Shown here piece by piece: positions 47,586 to 62,500 of a stretch of DNA of 64,000 bases (positions are counted from its first letter, which is position 1; every line of letters starts with the position of its first letter). The notes beneath the pieces were generated by a model that ran no database searches, had not been told where the DNA came from, and saw only the letters and a list, made by a program, of their open reading frames with translations. The DNA is from Thaumasiovibrio subtropicus. Its GTDB lineage: Bacteria > Pseudomonadota > Gammaproteobacteria > Enterobacterales > Vibrionaceae. A program made the position numbers and the translations under genes. The stretch spans positions 1,860,001 to 1,924,000 of the forward strand of contig NZ_AP023054.1 in NCBI RefSeq assembly GCF_019703835.1, given 5' to 3'.

Positions 47586-50500
47586 TTAGAAGTTATCGTC
47601 AAACTGGCCATGATCTTGGTTGTTACCTAAACCAGCATCTTGGTCAAAGCTGGCGCTGTCATCCATAACATCGACACCGACATCTGATTGATCCGACGAC
47701 GTCCAATCGCCACCGCCGCTTGAATCTGAATCGCTGTTGTAGCTGGACTGGTCATCAGTTGCCGAAGTGGTCTTCATCTCATGCGCCTCATCTACGTCTA
47801 TCGTCAACGTTGCGCTAGCGCCGTCTACTGCGATGTCGTTGCTATCTAGGCCGGTAAATTCAACATCACTACTGCCTTGGAACTCGCTATCAAACGTGAC
47901 TTTTAACGGCTGAGAAAGGTCTCCACTCACCATGTGAGATCCATCGACTTCTAGTGCACCAGACACTTCTGCCCCGTCTGGTAGCCCTGTGATTTCGACC
48001 GACTCCACCGCATCATTCCCAACAACCTCGTCTGGGATAGCGATTCGAACTTCATCACCAGGTGCTGCTTCTATATCGGCAGTATCTTCGACATCAGAGA
48101 CATCCTCAGCCGTGTTAGCTTCAGCTTGTACTTGCGGCTCCTCGTCATCTACGGTTGCTATCGTCGCTTCCGGTGCTTGTTGAGACTCCATCAGTACATC
48201 CAAATTAACCTCTATTGGCTGCGCTCCATCAACCCCAACATCCAGCGCTAAGTCCCCTGCGAAATCGTCGTCTGGCCAGAATGTCCAGCCGTCCTCATCG
48301 TTCTCAATCAAGGTACCTTGGTCACCACTGTAATCCACGTCATCGAAATTGACATCGCCTGACAGATTCATTGCCGCCATAATGTCTTCTCTACTCACGA
48401 CAATTGCACCATCATCATCTGGTAAGAGCGGCGTGCTCTCGACCCCGGCTTCTCCCACCTCGATATTAACGACACTTCGAACACTTTCACTTCCGTCCGA
48501 TGCTACGAAGCCAATTTGAGCTTGGCCACTAAAGCCCTCTGCTGGCGTAAAGCTATAAGTGCCGTCATCATTATGTTCAAACAGCCCCTGTCCAGAAATC
48601 AATTGCACTGACTCGAGGTCTATCGCATCGCCATCTAGGTCGGAGATTTGTGCCAGTAGTTCTTCAGCAGTGAATGTGATCGCTTCCCCTTCATCAATGC
48701 TTGCTTCAGCTATGGCATCGACTGTTGGTGCTTGGTTCTCAGGGTTAAGTTCACCTTGAGGCACAACACCAATGGAACTTTGCTCATCAATCAGTTCCCC
48801 ATCGCGTTCAATCACGTAAGCAAAGTCAAGATCACCCGTAAAGCCATCTGCCGGTGTAAACGTCCATGTCCCATCACCGTTATCGATTAGGCTTCCCTGA
48901 CTGTCGTCCATAAGATGTACAAACTCGACGTTGTCGCCATCTTGCGGTTCTGTATTTTCAGCCATCTCAAGTAAGTCGTCGGCAGTTAAGATAATCTCTT
49001 CGCCTTCTTCTACTTTGAAGTCAGCATAGCTTTCTGATGGGTCAGTAAGAATGCTCGAACTTTCGTCCCCATAGTCGACGGTGGTTGCTGTTACGGTAAT
49101 GAAGAAGTTACCGCTAAAGTCTTCGGGTGGCGTCAACGCCAAGTCACTGATGTCCCAATCATCAATATCAATGTATTGGCCCTCTTGTGTAATCTCGACA
49201 GTGTTCGTTCCATCGCTGACAACGAAGCCAACGGGGAAGCCCGTCATCACTAAGTTACTCAAGACCTCAGAGTCATCGAGCAAATCAACGTTTAGACCAA
49301 GGTGTCCTGTTGAGTCCTCAGAGAACACCAAAGGCCCCTCATGATCTGTCGTAATGACAGCACCGTCGGCAACAGGTCTGACAAAAACAGGGACTTCCAA
49401 TGTCGTCTCTTCATAGCCATCTGAGACGACAACTTGCATTCCTGCTGTACCTGCAAAGTCTTCAGTAGGCGTAAAGGTCCATGTGCCATCCCCGTTGTCA
49501 GTTAACTCCCCGCCGTCTTCTCCATCCGCTGTAATCACACGGGAAACAACTAAATCTTCCGTATCAATATCACCAAACAGATTGAGCATGTCGTCTGCAT
49601 TGAAAGTAAACGCGCCATCCTCAGAAGTGGTTAGGTGAGCATTACCATCCGTAAATGGCGCATCATTGACAGGGATTACATCGACATTTAGTGAACCTTC
49701 AACGGTTTCAGTGCCATCAGTTAACTGGTAAGCCAACTCAACCAAACCGTTGAAATCTTGAGGCGCAATGAGGTGATACATGCCATCTGGCTGAACTTGA
49801 ATCGTCGCATTCTGTGGCTGCTTAACAATAAGGTTTGTTAAGGTAACATCATCACCATCGAGATCTTCGGACTGCTCTTCAATGAAGGCAGGATCAATCA
49901 CTAACACTTGATCTTCTTCACCTAACAGTTCTAAAGAAGGCGCAGAAGGTGCGTCGTTTTCAGGTGTAACGGTCAGATTGAGTTCTGTAGATACAATGTC
50001 GGTACCATCAGAAACGTCATAGGTAAACTCAATCTCGCCATTGAAATTCTCGCTTGGCGTTACTGTATAGCTGCCATCGATGTTTTGAACGATAGTCGCA
50101 TTTGGATCAGATGTCTGTAGGTTCAACGCGGTTAAATCGTCACCTTCGACATCAGAAGCGTTAGCGAGAAGATCATCTTGGGTAATCGTTATTACGCCAT
50201 CTTCAGAAACCGTCGCAGAGACAGGTGTCGTTTCTGGTGCATCATTAACGGCAATAACGGCAATATCAGCGGTTGTCTGTGCAGCAGCACCATCTTCGTC
50301 AGTCACGGTGACATCTAGCGACAAATCACCATTAAAGTTTTCATTCGGCGCGAAGCTGTAAGTGCCGTCGCCATTGTCGGTAAAGATACCGTCGCTGCCG
50401 GAGTAACTGACATTCTCTACAGCGACGTCCCCTTCCACATCGCTGCTGTTAGCAAGCAGCTGCTCGTTAGAGATAGTGATGACACTGTCTTCATTGACTT

Positions 50501-53500
50501 GGTACGACGTCGCGCCCGCGACTGGCGGATCGTTCACCTCACCGACAGCAATATCAATGCTGGCATCGACCGTACCGGTGCCATCACTGACGGTGAAGCT
50601 CATAGCCACATCGCCAGAGAAGTTCTCATTCGGCGCAAAGGTATAAGTACCATCGCCATTTTCCGTCAAGACACCTTCATTGCCGGTATAACTCACAGAT
50701 TCAACCGAAAGATCATCACCATCGATGTCTGCTGAGCCATCAAGCAACTGCGCATCGGTGAAGGTCAGCGTGCCATCTTCATTCATGGTGAAGGCTTGAT
50801 CTTCAGCACTTGGCAAGTCGTTGACAGGATTAACGGTAAGGTCGGCATTGGCAACAATGCTGTCGGTGCCGTCAGAGATATCAAAACTGATATCGATGTC
50901 GCCATTGAAATTCGCATCAGGAGTAATGGTGAATGAGCCGTCGTCGTTAACCGTGACTTCGGCATTGCCATCGACGCTCAGGTTCGAAGCGGTGAGGTCA
51001 TCCCCTTCTACATCCGAGGCTTGTGATAACAACTGCTCTTGGCTAAGGGTGATGGAACCATCTTCATCAACGCTGTAGGCCAAGTCGCCGGAGACTGGTA
51101 CATCGTTGAGAGGCAAGACATCGATACCTGCAGTGGTCTCGGCCGTTGCGCCCTCTTCATCAACGACAGTGACATCAAGTGAGACATCGCCATCGAAATT
51201 TTCGTTCGGGGCAAAGCTGTAGGTACCATCTCCATTGTCGGTGAAGATGCCGTCGCTACCTGAGTAACTGACATTCTCTACAGCCACATCGCCTTCGACA
51301 TCACTGCTGTTGGCAAGCAACTGTTCGTTAGAGATAGTGATAACACTGTCTTCATTGACTTGGTACGACGTCGCGCCAGCTACTGGCGGATCGTTTACCT
51401 CGCCCACAGCAATATCAATGCTCGCATCGACCGTATCCGTGCCATCACTGACAGTGAAGCTCATGTCGACGTCGCCGCTGAAGTTCTCGTTCGGCGCAAA
51501 GGTATAGGTGCCGTCACCGTTTTCGGTCAATACACCTTCATCGCCCGTGTACGACACAGACTCAACGCTAAGGTCATCACCATCGATGTCGGCAGAACCG
51601 TCAAGCAGCTGCGCATCGGTGAAGGTCAACGTACCATCTTCGTTCATGGTGAACGCTTGATCTTCCGCTGAAGGCAAGTCGTTGATTGGGTTAACCGTAA
51701 GGTCGGCATTGGCGACAATGCTGTCGGTACCGTCGGAGATATCGAAACTGATATCAATGTCACCATTGAAGTTCGCATCTGGGGTGATGGTGAAACTGCC
51801 GTCGTCATTGACGATCACTTGCGCATTGCCATCAACCGAGAGATTTGAAGCAGTTAAATTATCCCCTTCCACATCGCTCGCTTGTGAGAGCAACTGCTCT
51901 TGGCTGAGGGTGATTGACCCATCTTCATCAACGCTGTAGGCCAAGTCACCGGAGACTGGCACATCGTTGAGTGGTAAGACATCGATACCTGCGGTGGTCT
52001 CCGCCATTGCACCGTCTTCATCCACCACGGTGACATCAAGTGAGACATCGCCATCGAAGTTTTCGTTTGGTGCAAAGCTGTAGGTACCATCGCCATTATC
52101 GGTGAAGATACCATCGCTGCCGGAGTAACTGACAGTCTCAACAGCGACGTCTCCTTCCACATCACTGCTATTGGCAAGCAACTGCTCGTCCGAGATCTTA
52201 ATGACGCTGTCTTCATTGACTTGATAGCTGGTGCTTCCTGCCACTGGCGGATCGTTCACTTCACCCACAGCAATATCAATGCTGGCGTCGACCGTATCCG
52301 TGCCATCACTGACCGTGAAACTCATGTCGACGTCGCCGCTGAAGTTCTCGTTCGGCGCAAAGGTATAGGTGCCGTCACCGTTTTCAGTGAGCACACCTTC
52401 ATCGCCCGTGTACGACACAGACTCAACGCTAAGGTCATCACCATCGATGTCGGCAGAACCGTCAAGCAGCTGCGCATCGGTGAAGGTCAACGTACCATCT
52501 TCGTTCATGGTGAACGCTTGATCTTCAGCACTTGGTAAGTCGTTGACTGGATTAACGGTGAGGTCGGCATTGGCAACAATGCTGTCGGTGCCATCAGAGA
52601 TATCAAAGCTGATATCGATATCACCGTTGAAGTTCGCATCTGGGGTGATAGTGAATGAGCCGTCGTCGTTAACCGTGACTTCGGCATTGCCATCGACGCT
52701 CAGGTTCGAAGCGGTAAGGTTATCTCCTTCCACATCACTCGCTTGTGACAACAACTGCTCTTGACTAAGAGTAATTGACCCATCTTCATCAACGCTGTAG
52801 GCCAAGTCGCCCGAGACTGGCACATCATTGAGTGGTAAGACATCAATGCCTGCGGTGGTCTCAGCGGTTGCGCCATCTTCATCAACCACAGTGACATCAA
52901 GGCTGACATCGCCGTCGAAGTTTTCGTTCGGGGCAAAGCTGTAGGTGCCGTCGCCATTGTCGGTAAAGATACCGTCGCTGCCGGAGTAACTGACGTTCTC
53001 TACAGCTACATCCCCTTCCACGTCACTGCTGTTGGCGAGCAACTGCTCGTTAGAGATAGTGATGACACTGTCTTCATTGACTTGATAGCTGGTGCTACCC
53101 GCCACTGGCGGATCGTTCACTTCGCCCACAGCAATATCAATGCTGGCATCGACCGTATCCGTGCCATCACTGACCGTGAAGCTCATGTCGACATCGCCAG
53201 AGAAGTTCTCGTTCGGCGCAAAGGTATAAGTGCCATCACCGTTTTCAGTGAGCACACCTTCATCGCCCGTGTACGATACAGATTCGACGCTAAGGTCATC
53301 ACCATCGATGTCTGCTGAGCCCTCAAGCAATTGCGCATCAGTGAAGGTCAAGGTGCCATCTTCGTTCATGGTGAAGGCTTGATCTTCAGCTCTTGGTAGG
53401 TCGTTGACTGGGTTAACGGTGAGGTCGGCATTCGCGACGACCGTATCCGTGCCGTCAGAGATATCAAAGCTGATATCAATGTCACCATTAAAGTTCGCAT

Positions 53501-56500
53501 CTGGGGTAATGGTGAATGAGCCATCATCGTTAACCGTGACTTCGGCATTGCCATCAACAGCGAGGTTTGAAGCGGTTAAGTTATCCCCTTCTACATCTGA
53601 GGCTTGTGACAACAATTGCTCTTGGCTAAGGGTGATGGAACCATCTTCATCAACGCTGTAGGCCAAGTCGCCCGAGACTGGCACATCGTTGAGTGGTAAT
53701 ACATCGATACCTGCGGTGGTCTCCGCGGTTGCGCCATCTTCATCAACAACAATGACATCAAGGCTGACATCGCCATCGAAGTTTTCATTCGGGGCAAAGC
53801 TGTAGGTGCCGTCGCCATTATCAGTGAAGATACCATCGCTGCCGGAGTAACTGACATTCTCTACAGCCACATCCCCTTCCACGTCACTGCTGTTGGCAAG
53901 CAACTGCTCGTCAGAAATCGTGATGACACTGTCTTCATTGACTTGGTACGACGTCGCGCCCGCCACTGGCGGATCGTTCACTTCACCCACAGCAATATCA
54001 ATGCTGGCATCGACGGTATCGGTGCCATCGCTGACGGTGAAGCTCATGTCGACATCGCCCGAGAAGTTCTCGTTCGGCGCAAAGGTATAAGTGCCGTCTC
54101 CGTTTTCAGTGAGCACGCCTTCATCGCCCGTGTACGACACAGATTCAACCGAGAGATCATCACCATCGATGTCTGCTGAACCCTCAAGCAACTGCGCATC
54201 GGTGAAGGTCAACGTACCATCTTCATTCATGGTGAAGGCTTGATCTTCAGCACTTGGTAAGTCGTTGACAGGATTAACCGTCAAGTCAGCGTTAGCGACA
54301 ATGCTGTCGGTGCCATCGGAGATGTCAAAGCTGATATCAATGTCGCCATTGAAGTTCGCATCTGGGGTGATAGTGAATGAACCGTCGTCATTTACCGTGA
54401 CTTCAGCATTGCCATCGACGCTCAGGTTCGAAGCGGTGAGGTCATCACCTTCTACATCCGAGGCTTGTGACAACAATTGCTCTTGACTGAGAGTGATTGA
54501 CCCATCTTCATCAACGCTGTAGGCCAAGTCACCAGAGACTGGCACATCGTTGAGTGGTAAGACATCAATGCCTGCGGTAGTCTCCGCCGTTGCGCCCTCT
54601 TCATCAACGACAGTGACATCAAGGCTGACATCACCATCGAAGTTTTCATTTGGGGCAAAGCTGTAGGTGCCGTCGCCATTATCAGTGAAGATACCATCGC
54701 TGCCGGAGTAACTGACATTCTCTACAGCCACATCCCCTTCCACGTCACTGCTGTTGGCAAGCAACTGCTCGTCAGAAATCGTGATGACACTGTCTTCATT
54801 GACTTGGTACGACGTCGCGCCAGCGACTGGCGGATCGTTCACTTCACCCACAGCAATATCAATGCTGGCATCGACGGTATCGGTGCCATCGCTGACGGTG
54901 AAGCTCATGTCGACATCGCCCGAGAAGTTCTCGTTCGGCGCAAAGGTATAAGTGCCGTCTCCGTTTTCAGTGAGCACGCCTTCATCGCCCGTGTACGACA
55001 CAGATTCGACGCTGAGGTCATCACCGTCAATGTCTGCTGAACCCTCAAGCAACTGCGCATCAGTGAAGGTCAGCGTACCATCTTCATTCATGGTGAAGGC
55101 TTGATCTTCAGCACTTGGTAGGTCGTTGACTGGATTAACGGTGAGGTCGGCATTGGCAACAATGCTGTCGGTGCCATCAGAGATATCAAAGCTGATATCG
55201 ATATCACCGTTGAAGTTCGCATCTGGGGTGATAGTGAATGAGCCGTCGTCGTTAACCGTGACTTCGGCATTGCCATCAACGCTCAAATTCGAAACGGTAA
55301 GGTCATCTCCCTCGACATCACTCGCTTGTGATAACAATTGCTCTTGGCTGAGAGTGATTGACCCATCTTCATCAACGCTGTAAGCCAAGTCACCGGAGAC
55401 TGGCACATCGTTGAGTGGTAAGACATCAATACCTGCGGTGGTCTCCGACGTTGCGCCCTCTTCATCGACCACAGTGACTTCAAGTGAGACATCGCCGTCG
55501 AAGTTTTCGTTCGGTGCGAAACTGTAAGTACCATCGCCATTGTCGGTAAAGATGCCGTCGCTGCCGGAGTAACTGACGTTATCAACCGATACATCGCCTT
55601 CAACATCACTGCTATTCGCAAGCAATTGCTCGTTGGAGATAGTAATCACGCTGTCTTCATTGACTTGATAGCTAGTGCTACCCGCCACAGGTGGATCGTT
55701 GACTTCACCGACGGCAATATCAATGCTGGCATCGACCGTATCCGTGCCATCACTGACGGTAAAGCTCATATCCACATCGCCAGAGAAGTTCTCGTTCGGC
55801 GCAAAGGTATAGGTGCCATCACCGTTTTCAGTCAAGACACCCTCATCGCCGGTATAACTCACCGACTCAACGCTGAGATCATCACCATCGATGTCTGCTG
55901 AACCCTCAAGCAACTGCTCGTCGGTGAAGGTCAACGTACCATCTTCGTTCATGGTGAAGGCTTGGTCTTCAGCACTTGGTAAGTCGTTGACAGGATTAAC
56001 GGTGAGGTCGGCATTCGCGACGACCGTATCCGTGCCATCAGAGATATCAAAGCTGATATCAATGTCGCCATTAAAGTTCGCATCTGGGGTGATAGTGAAT
56101 GAGCCGTCGTCATTTACCGTGACTTCGGCATTACCATCAACGCTCAAGTTCGAAGCGGTAAGGTCATCACCTTCTACATCCGAGGCTTGTGATAACAACT
56201 GCTCTTGGCTAAGGGTGATGGACCCATCTTCATCAACGCTGTAGGACAAGTCACCTGAGACTGGCACATCGTTGAGTGGTAAGACATCAATGCCTGCGGT
56301 GGTCTCCGCCGTTGCGCCCTCTTCATCCACCACGGTGACATCAAAGCTGACATCGCCGTCGAAGTTTTCGTTCGGGGCAAAGCTGTAGGTGCCATCGCCA
56401 TTGTCGGTAAAGATACCGTCGCTGCCGGAATAACTGACCTTCTCTACAGCCACATCCCCTTCAACATCCGAAGCGTTCGCAAGCAACTGCTCGTTAGAAA

Positions 56501-59500
56501 TGGTGATGACACTATCTTCATTGACTTGATAGCTGGTGCTACCCGCCACTGGCGGATCGTTCACCTCACCCACAGCAATATCAATGCTGGCATCGACCGT
56601 GTCCGTGCCATCACTGACGGTGAAGCTCATATCGACATCGCCCGAGAAGTTCTCGTTCGGCGCAAAGGTATAGGTGCCATCACCGTTTTCAGTCAAGACA
56701 CCCTCATCGCCGGTATAACTCACCGACTCAACGCTGAGATCATCACCATCGATGTCTGCTGAACCCTCAAGCAACTGCTCGTCGGTGAAGGTCAACGTAC
56801 CATCTTCATTCATGGTGAAGGCTTGGTCTTCAGCCGATGGTAAGTCGTTGACTGGATTAACGGTGAGGTCGGCATTGGCGACAATGCTGTCGGTGCCATC
56901 GGAGATGTCAAAGCTGATATCGATGTCGCCATTGAAGTTCGCATCTGGGGTGATAGTGAATGAACCGTCGTCATTTACCGTGACTTCAGCATTGCCATCA
57001 ACGCTCAGATTCGAAGCAGTAAGGTCATCTCCCTCGACATCGCTCGCTTGTGATAACAGTTGCTCTTGGCTGAGGATAATTGACCCATCTTCATCAACGC
57101 TGTAAGCCAAGTCACCGGAGACTGGCACATCGTTGAGTGGTAAGACATCAATACCTGCGGTGGTGTCAGCAGTTGCGCCATCTTCATCCACCACAGTGAC
57201 TTCAAGTGAGACATCGCCGTCGAAGTTTTCGTTTGGCGCAAAGCTGTAGGTACCATCTCCATTGTCGGTGAAGATGCCGTCGCTACCTGAGTAACTGACA
57301 TTCTCTACAGCCACATCGCCTTCAACATCCGAAGAGTTCGCAAGCAATTGCTCGTTAGAAATGGTGATGACACTATCTTCATTGACTTGATAACTGGTGC
57401 TTCCTGCCACTGGCGGATCGTTCACCTCACCCACAGCAATATCAATGCTGGCATCGACCGTATCCGTGCCATCACTGACGGTAAAGCTCATGTCGACATC
57501 GCCAGAGAAGTTCTCGTTCGGCGCAAAGGTATAAGTACCGTCTCCGTTTTCCGTCAAGACACCTTCATCACCGGTGTACGACACAGATTCAACGCTGAGG
57601 TCATCACCATCGATGTCTGCTGAACCCTCAAGCAACTGCGCATCAGTGAAGGTCAGCGTACCCTCTTCGTTCATGGTGAAGGCTTGGTCTTCAGCACTTG
57701 GTAAGTCGTTGACTGGATTAACCGTAAGGTCGGCATTGGCAACAATGCTGTCGGTGCCATCGGAGATGTCAAAGCTGATATCGATGTCGCCATTGAAGTT
57801 CGCATCTGGGGTGATAGTGAATGAACCGTCGTCATTTACCGTGACTTCAGCATTGCCATCAACGCTCAGATTCGAAGCAGTAAGGTCATCTCCCTCGACA
57901 TCGCTCGCTTGTGATAACAATTGCTCTTGGCTGAGGATAATTGACCCATCTTCATCGACGCTGTAGGCCAAGTCGCCCGAGACTGGCACATCGTTGAGTG
58001 GCAAGACATCGATACCTGCTGTGGTCTCCGCCGTTGCGCCATCTTCATCCACCACGGTGACATCAAGGCTGACATCGCCATCGAAGTTTTCGTTTGGCGC
58101 AAAACTGTAAGTGCCGTCGCCATTGTCAGTGAAGATACCGTCGCTGCCGCTATAACTAACGCTATCAACGGCTACATCCCCTTCAACATCCGAAGCGTTC
58201 GCAAGCAACTGCTCGTTAGAAATCGTGATGACACTGTCTTCATTGACTTGGTACGACGTCGCGCCAGCGACTGGCGGATCGTTCACTTCACCCACAGCAA
58301 TATCAATGCTGGCATCGACCGTATCCGTACCATCACTGACGGTGAAGCTCATATCCACATCGCCCGAGAAGTTCTCGTTCGGCGCAAAGGTATAGGTGCC
58401 GTCACCGTTTTCCGTTAAGACACCTTCATCGCCCGTGTACGATACAGATTCGACGCTAAGGTCATCACCATCGATGTCTGCTGAGCCGTCAAGCAACTGC
58501 GCATCAGTAAAGGTCAACGTACCATCTTCGTTCATGGTGAAGGCTTGATCTTGTGCTTCAGGAGCATCATTCACTGGTGTGACTGTAAGATTCAGGTCGG
58601 TAGCAACAGTGAATTCACCATCAGTCACATCAAATGTAAACTCAATATCACCATTGAAATCCGCTGATGGTGTAATTGTATAGCTACCATCGCCATTATC
58701 TTGAATAGTGGCATTTTCATCATTAGTTGAAAGATTTGTTGCTGTAAGGTCATCGCCATTCAAATCGGTGGCGTTAGCCAACAACGCTTCTTGAGTGATC
58801 GTTATAGAACCATCTTCTTCCACTTGAGCAGAAACAGAGTCTGATTCTGGCGCATGTTCGCGAGCATCTACATGAATCGTTTGGACATTGGCAGATTGAT
58901 CGTCATTGGACAGTTCTGTCGCTGTGGCATTGACCACAATATCAAACTCACCACTAAAGTCTTCAGGCAAATCGAGTGTTATGGTTTGATCAATGGCGAC
59001 TGTTGGCAATGTAAATGCACCACTTTCACCGACTTCAATTTCACCTTGGTAGATTTGGGTGTTCACTTCACCCATATCAATCGTGAAATTGAAATCATCG
59101 AAGTCCATATCTCCACCATTGTAGAGGTCCTCGATACCGTAAACGATTTCTCCATCTTCATTTAAAGACGTACGAGTATGCTCGATACCATCTTGGTTCA
59201 AGTTTTCACTTGTTCCACCATGGAAAACAGCATCACCAAATTGGCCTTGTACAACCGTTTCACTCCCATCCTCTCCTACAAAAATAAGTTGAGGGTCGGT
59301 CGAGTCCATGGTCGCCGGATTGCCGTCTTGATCTCGGAAAACAAACTGGCCGTTCTCCATTGCATCGAAATCATTATGACTAAAACCATTTGGCACGATA
59401 AAGAGGTTAAAACTCTCGCCTTCTTCTAAGTCAAAGGTAAATGACGATTCACCGGGTACCAAGTCGCCATCTGCGCCCTGAGAAGCGTTTTCATAAACAA

Positions 59501-62500
59501 GCTCAACGTCTTTTATTTCACCGCTCTCATCGACTTTGTAGTAACCGACTGTATTGAGGAACCCGGCACCTTCACCTTGGAAGGTTACAGTGACTTCGGA
59601 GTCGGCGTAACTGGTTAAGCCGTTATCTTGCGCATCAAGGACTGCATCGCCATCGTAACTGATTACCGATCCTTCTGGCACCCCGCCAACTTCTACCGTT
59701 AAGGTTTCAGAAAGATCTTGGTCGACCAAGGCAGCACTGATGTTTAACTCGATTGACTCATCGGGGTCAGTCACAATGCCTGATTCTGGAATCGCATTGC
59801 CCTCACCATCCGTGATCTCTAAATCTGGTCGGTCTGCAATCGCTTCAACATTAACATCAAGAGTCTGTGCAACGGTCTCAATACCATCAGTAACCGTGAA
59901 GTCTAACTGCACTTCGCCACTAAAATGTTCCGTAGGTGTAAAGGTATAGGTTCCATCCCCATTTGCGACAAGCGCACCATCTTCACCGCTATATGACACA
60001 CTTTCTATCGATAGCGTGTCTCCGTCTATATCTGATGCGCCTGCGAGAAGTTGCTCGTCAGTAAAGAGCAATGTGCCGTCTTCGTTCATCGTAAAGGCTT
60101 GGTCTTCACCAACAGGCGTATCATTAACAGGCGTCACACTTAAATTCAGTGACGTCTGCGTCGATGCCTCGCCATCACTCACATCATAGCTAAAGGAAAT
60201 CTCACCGTTGAAATCCGGTGACGGCGTCACACTAAAGGTACCATCACCGTTATCAACGACAGTCGCATTGGGATCGTTCGTTGCCAAGTTTTCTGCAATA
60301 ATGAAATCGCCGTCAACATCAGTGGCATTTTCTAACAACATCTCTTGAGTGACGAGAATAGTGCCATCTTCTTCCACTTCAGCGCTTACCGGCTCGGCTT
60401 GCGGAGCATCATTAACAAATTCCACATTGAGATCGATATTGGCACCAACAACGTCAGTACCGTCACTGACGTCAAAACTCAACTCGACTTGCCCATAGAA
60501 ATCTTGAGCTGGTGTTATGGTGTACGTCCCATCACCATTGTCTTCAACTGTCGCATTCGGGTCATTTGAGGTTAAGTTAACAACGGAGAGATCATCCCCT
60601 TCGATATCCGTTGCTTGCGCTAACAACTGCTCTTCGGTGACCACTAACGCCTCGTCTTCTTGGGTATTAAACACAAGATCTGGTACATCAGGCAGGTCAT
60701 TAACCGGGGTGACAGTCAGCGCTAGATCAGCGACAACGGTTTCAATTCCATCAGTGACATCGTAGGTAAAGTCGATATCTCCATTAAAGTCCTGAGATGG
60801 CGTAATTGTGAAGCTGCCATCATCATTTTGCACAACTGCCGCATTTGGGTCATTAGTCACTAGGTTGGTCGCGGCAAGATCGTCACCGTCTGCATCTGAA
60901 GCATTCGCAAGTAATGTCTCTTGCGTTAACGTAATGGTCCCATCTTCCTCAACCGTCGCTTCAATAGGGCCGCTAACGTCTGGCCCTTCGTTGGTTAATA
61001 CAACTTCAATGTCCATCGTGTTCGACGCACTCGCCAAACCATCACTCACATCGAAGCTCAAACTAACGTCACCAGAGAAATCTTCAGCGGGAGTGAAAGT
61101 GAAAGTGTTATCGCCATTGTCGACAAGGGAACCTTGTGTTTGATCAGTGAGTAGTAGGTTCTCGATATGAAGAATATCGCCGTCAACATCCGAGGCATTC
61201 GCGAGTAAGTCTTTCGCTTCAATGACCATGGTACCGTTCATCAACATTTCTGCAGATAGGCTAGCCCCTGGGTCAGGGACGTCATTGACAGGCACAACAG
61301 TTAGGTCAATATGATTGTCAGTTATATCTGTACCATCATAAACGGCAAAATCGAGGTCCACTTCACCATTGAAATTTTCGTTGGGAACAAAGGTATATGT
61401 GCCATCACCGTTGTCAGTTAACTGACCATCATCACCACCATAGCTCACCTCGCTGATAGTAAGGTCATCACCTTCAATATCAGTGGCATTTGCCAGTAAA
61501 TCCTCGTCCGTCAATGTAATAGAGTTATCTTCATCCGTACTCAGAACAATAGGACCAGAAACGATAGGGGCGTCATTCACCGATTCAAAGTTAATATTGA
61601 TGATATTACTGTCAGTCAACTCACCATCAGTGACTTGGTAACCTAACTCAATTTCACCATGGAAATCAGCTTCTGGAGTTACTGTCCAAGTACCGTCACC
61701 ATTGTCAGTGAGTGTCGCGTGTTCAGCGTTTTCACCGACGAGTTCGAGGTTTTCTATATCAAGTTCGTCACTATCAATATCCGTAGCTTGTGCAAGTAAC
61801 TCTTCTTCCGTAATCACAACTGACGCAAACTGATTTGCCGCTTCACCATCGACTTCTAAGCTTGGCAAATCTGCTGTTAAGTCTATCTCTGTGTCGCCTT
61901 GGTGCAGGTTGAGTGACACGGTTTCAGTGACTTCGGTCCCGTCAACACCCAAGGATGTGAAAATGGCCTCATCTGGACAAGTTTGTGACACTGTCATGTT
62001 CTGTACGACATAAGTGCCGTTACCTTGAATTGTCCCCAACTCAAAATAAGAAACGGGTTCATCAACTGTTAGGGTATAATCAGTCTCATAGCTATGACGG
62101 TCATCTTTGTGATAAGTCATCGAATCGATGAGTTCACCGTCATCATTAAAGGCTTTGATTTCGACTTCAGTAAAGTGCTTGGACTCCTCCATAAACCAGC
62201 CACCCACGCCATCCAGGTGAAGGTTTATTTCGTTGATATCTTGCCCTTCGACGGAAATGGTAAGTTTTTCGTCTCCACTTAAGCCCTGTCTGTCGTTATC
62301 ACCAATGCCGTGTCCAATATGAGTATTGCCGTTCCACGCCCCTAAAGGACCATCATTACTTTGCACCGTGACAGTTAGATCACCATCTGTAAACTCGCGA
62401 GTATGGGAATCCACTTCAACACCCCAGTCATCAACACTCGCATTGTCATCAAAAGTGCCTATCTGTGTTGTGTGTGTACCATTTGCCAATGCTTCTTCAT

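Noticed and set aside
50240..58560. Possible CRISPR array because of regular repeats
   Set aside because: The period is 861 bp and the repeats are coding, in frame, with no unique spacers.
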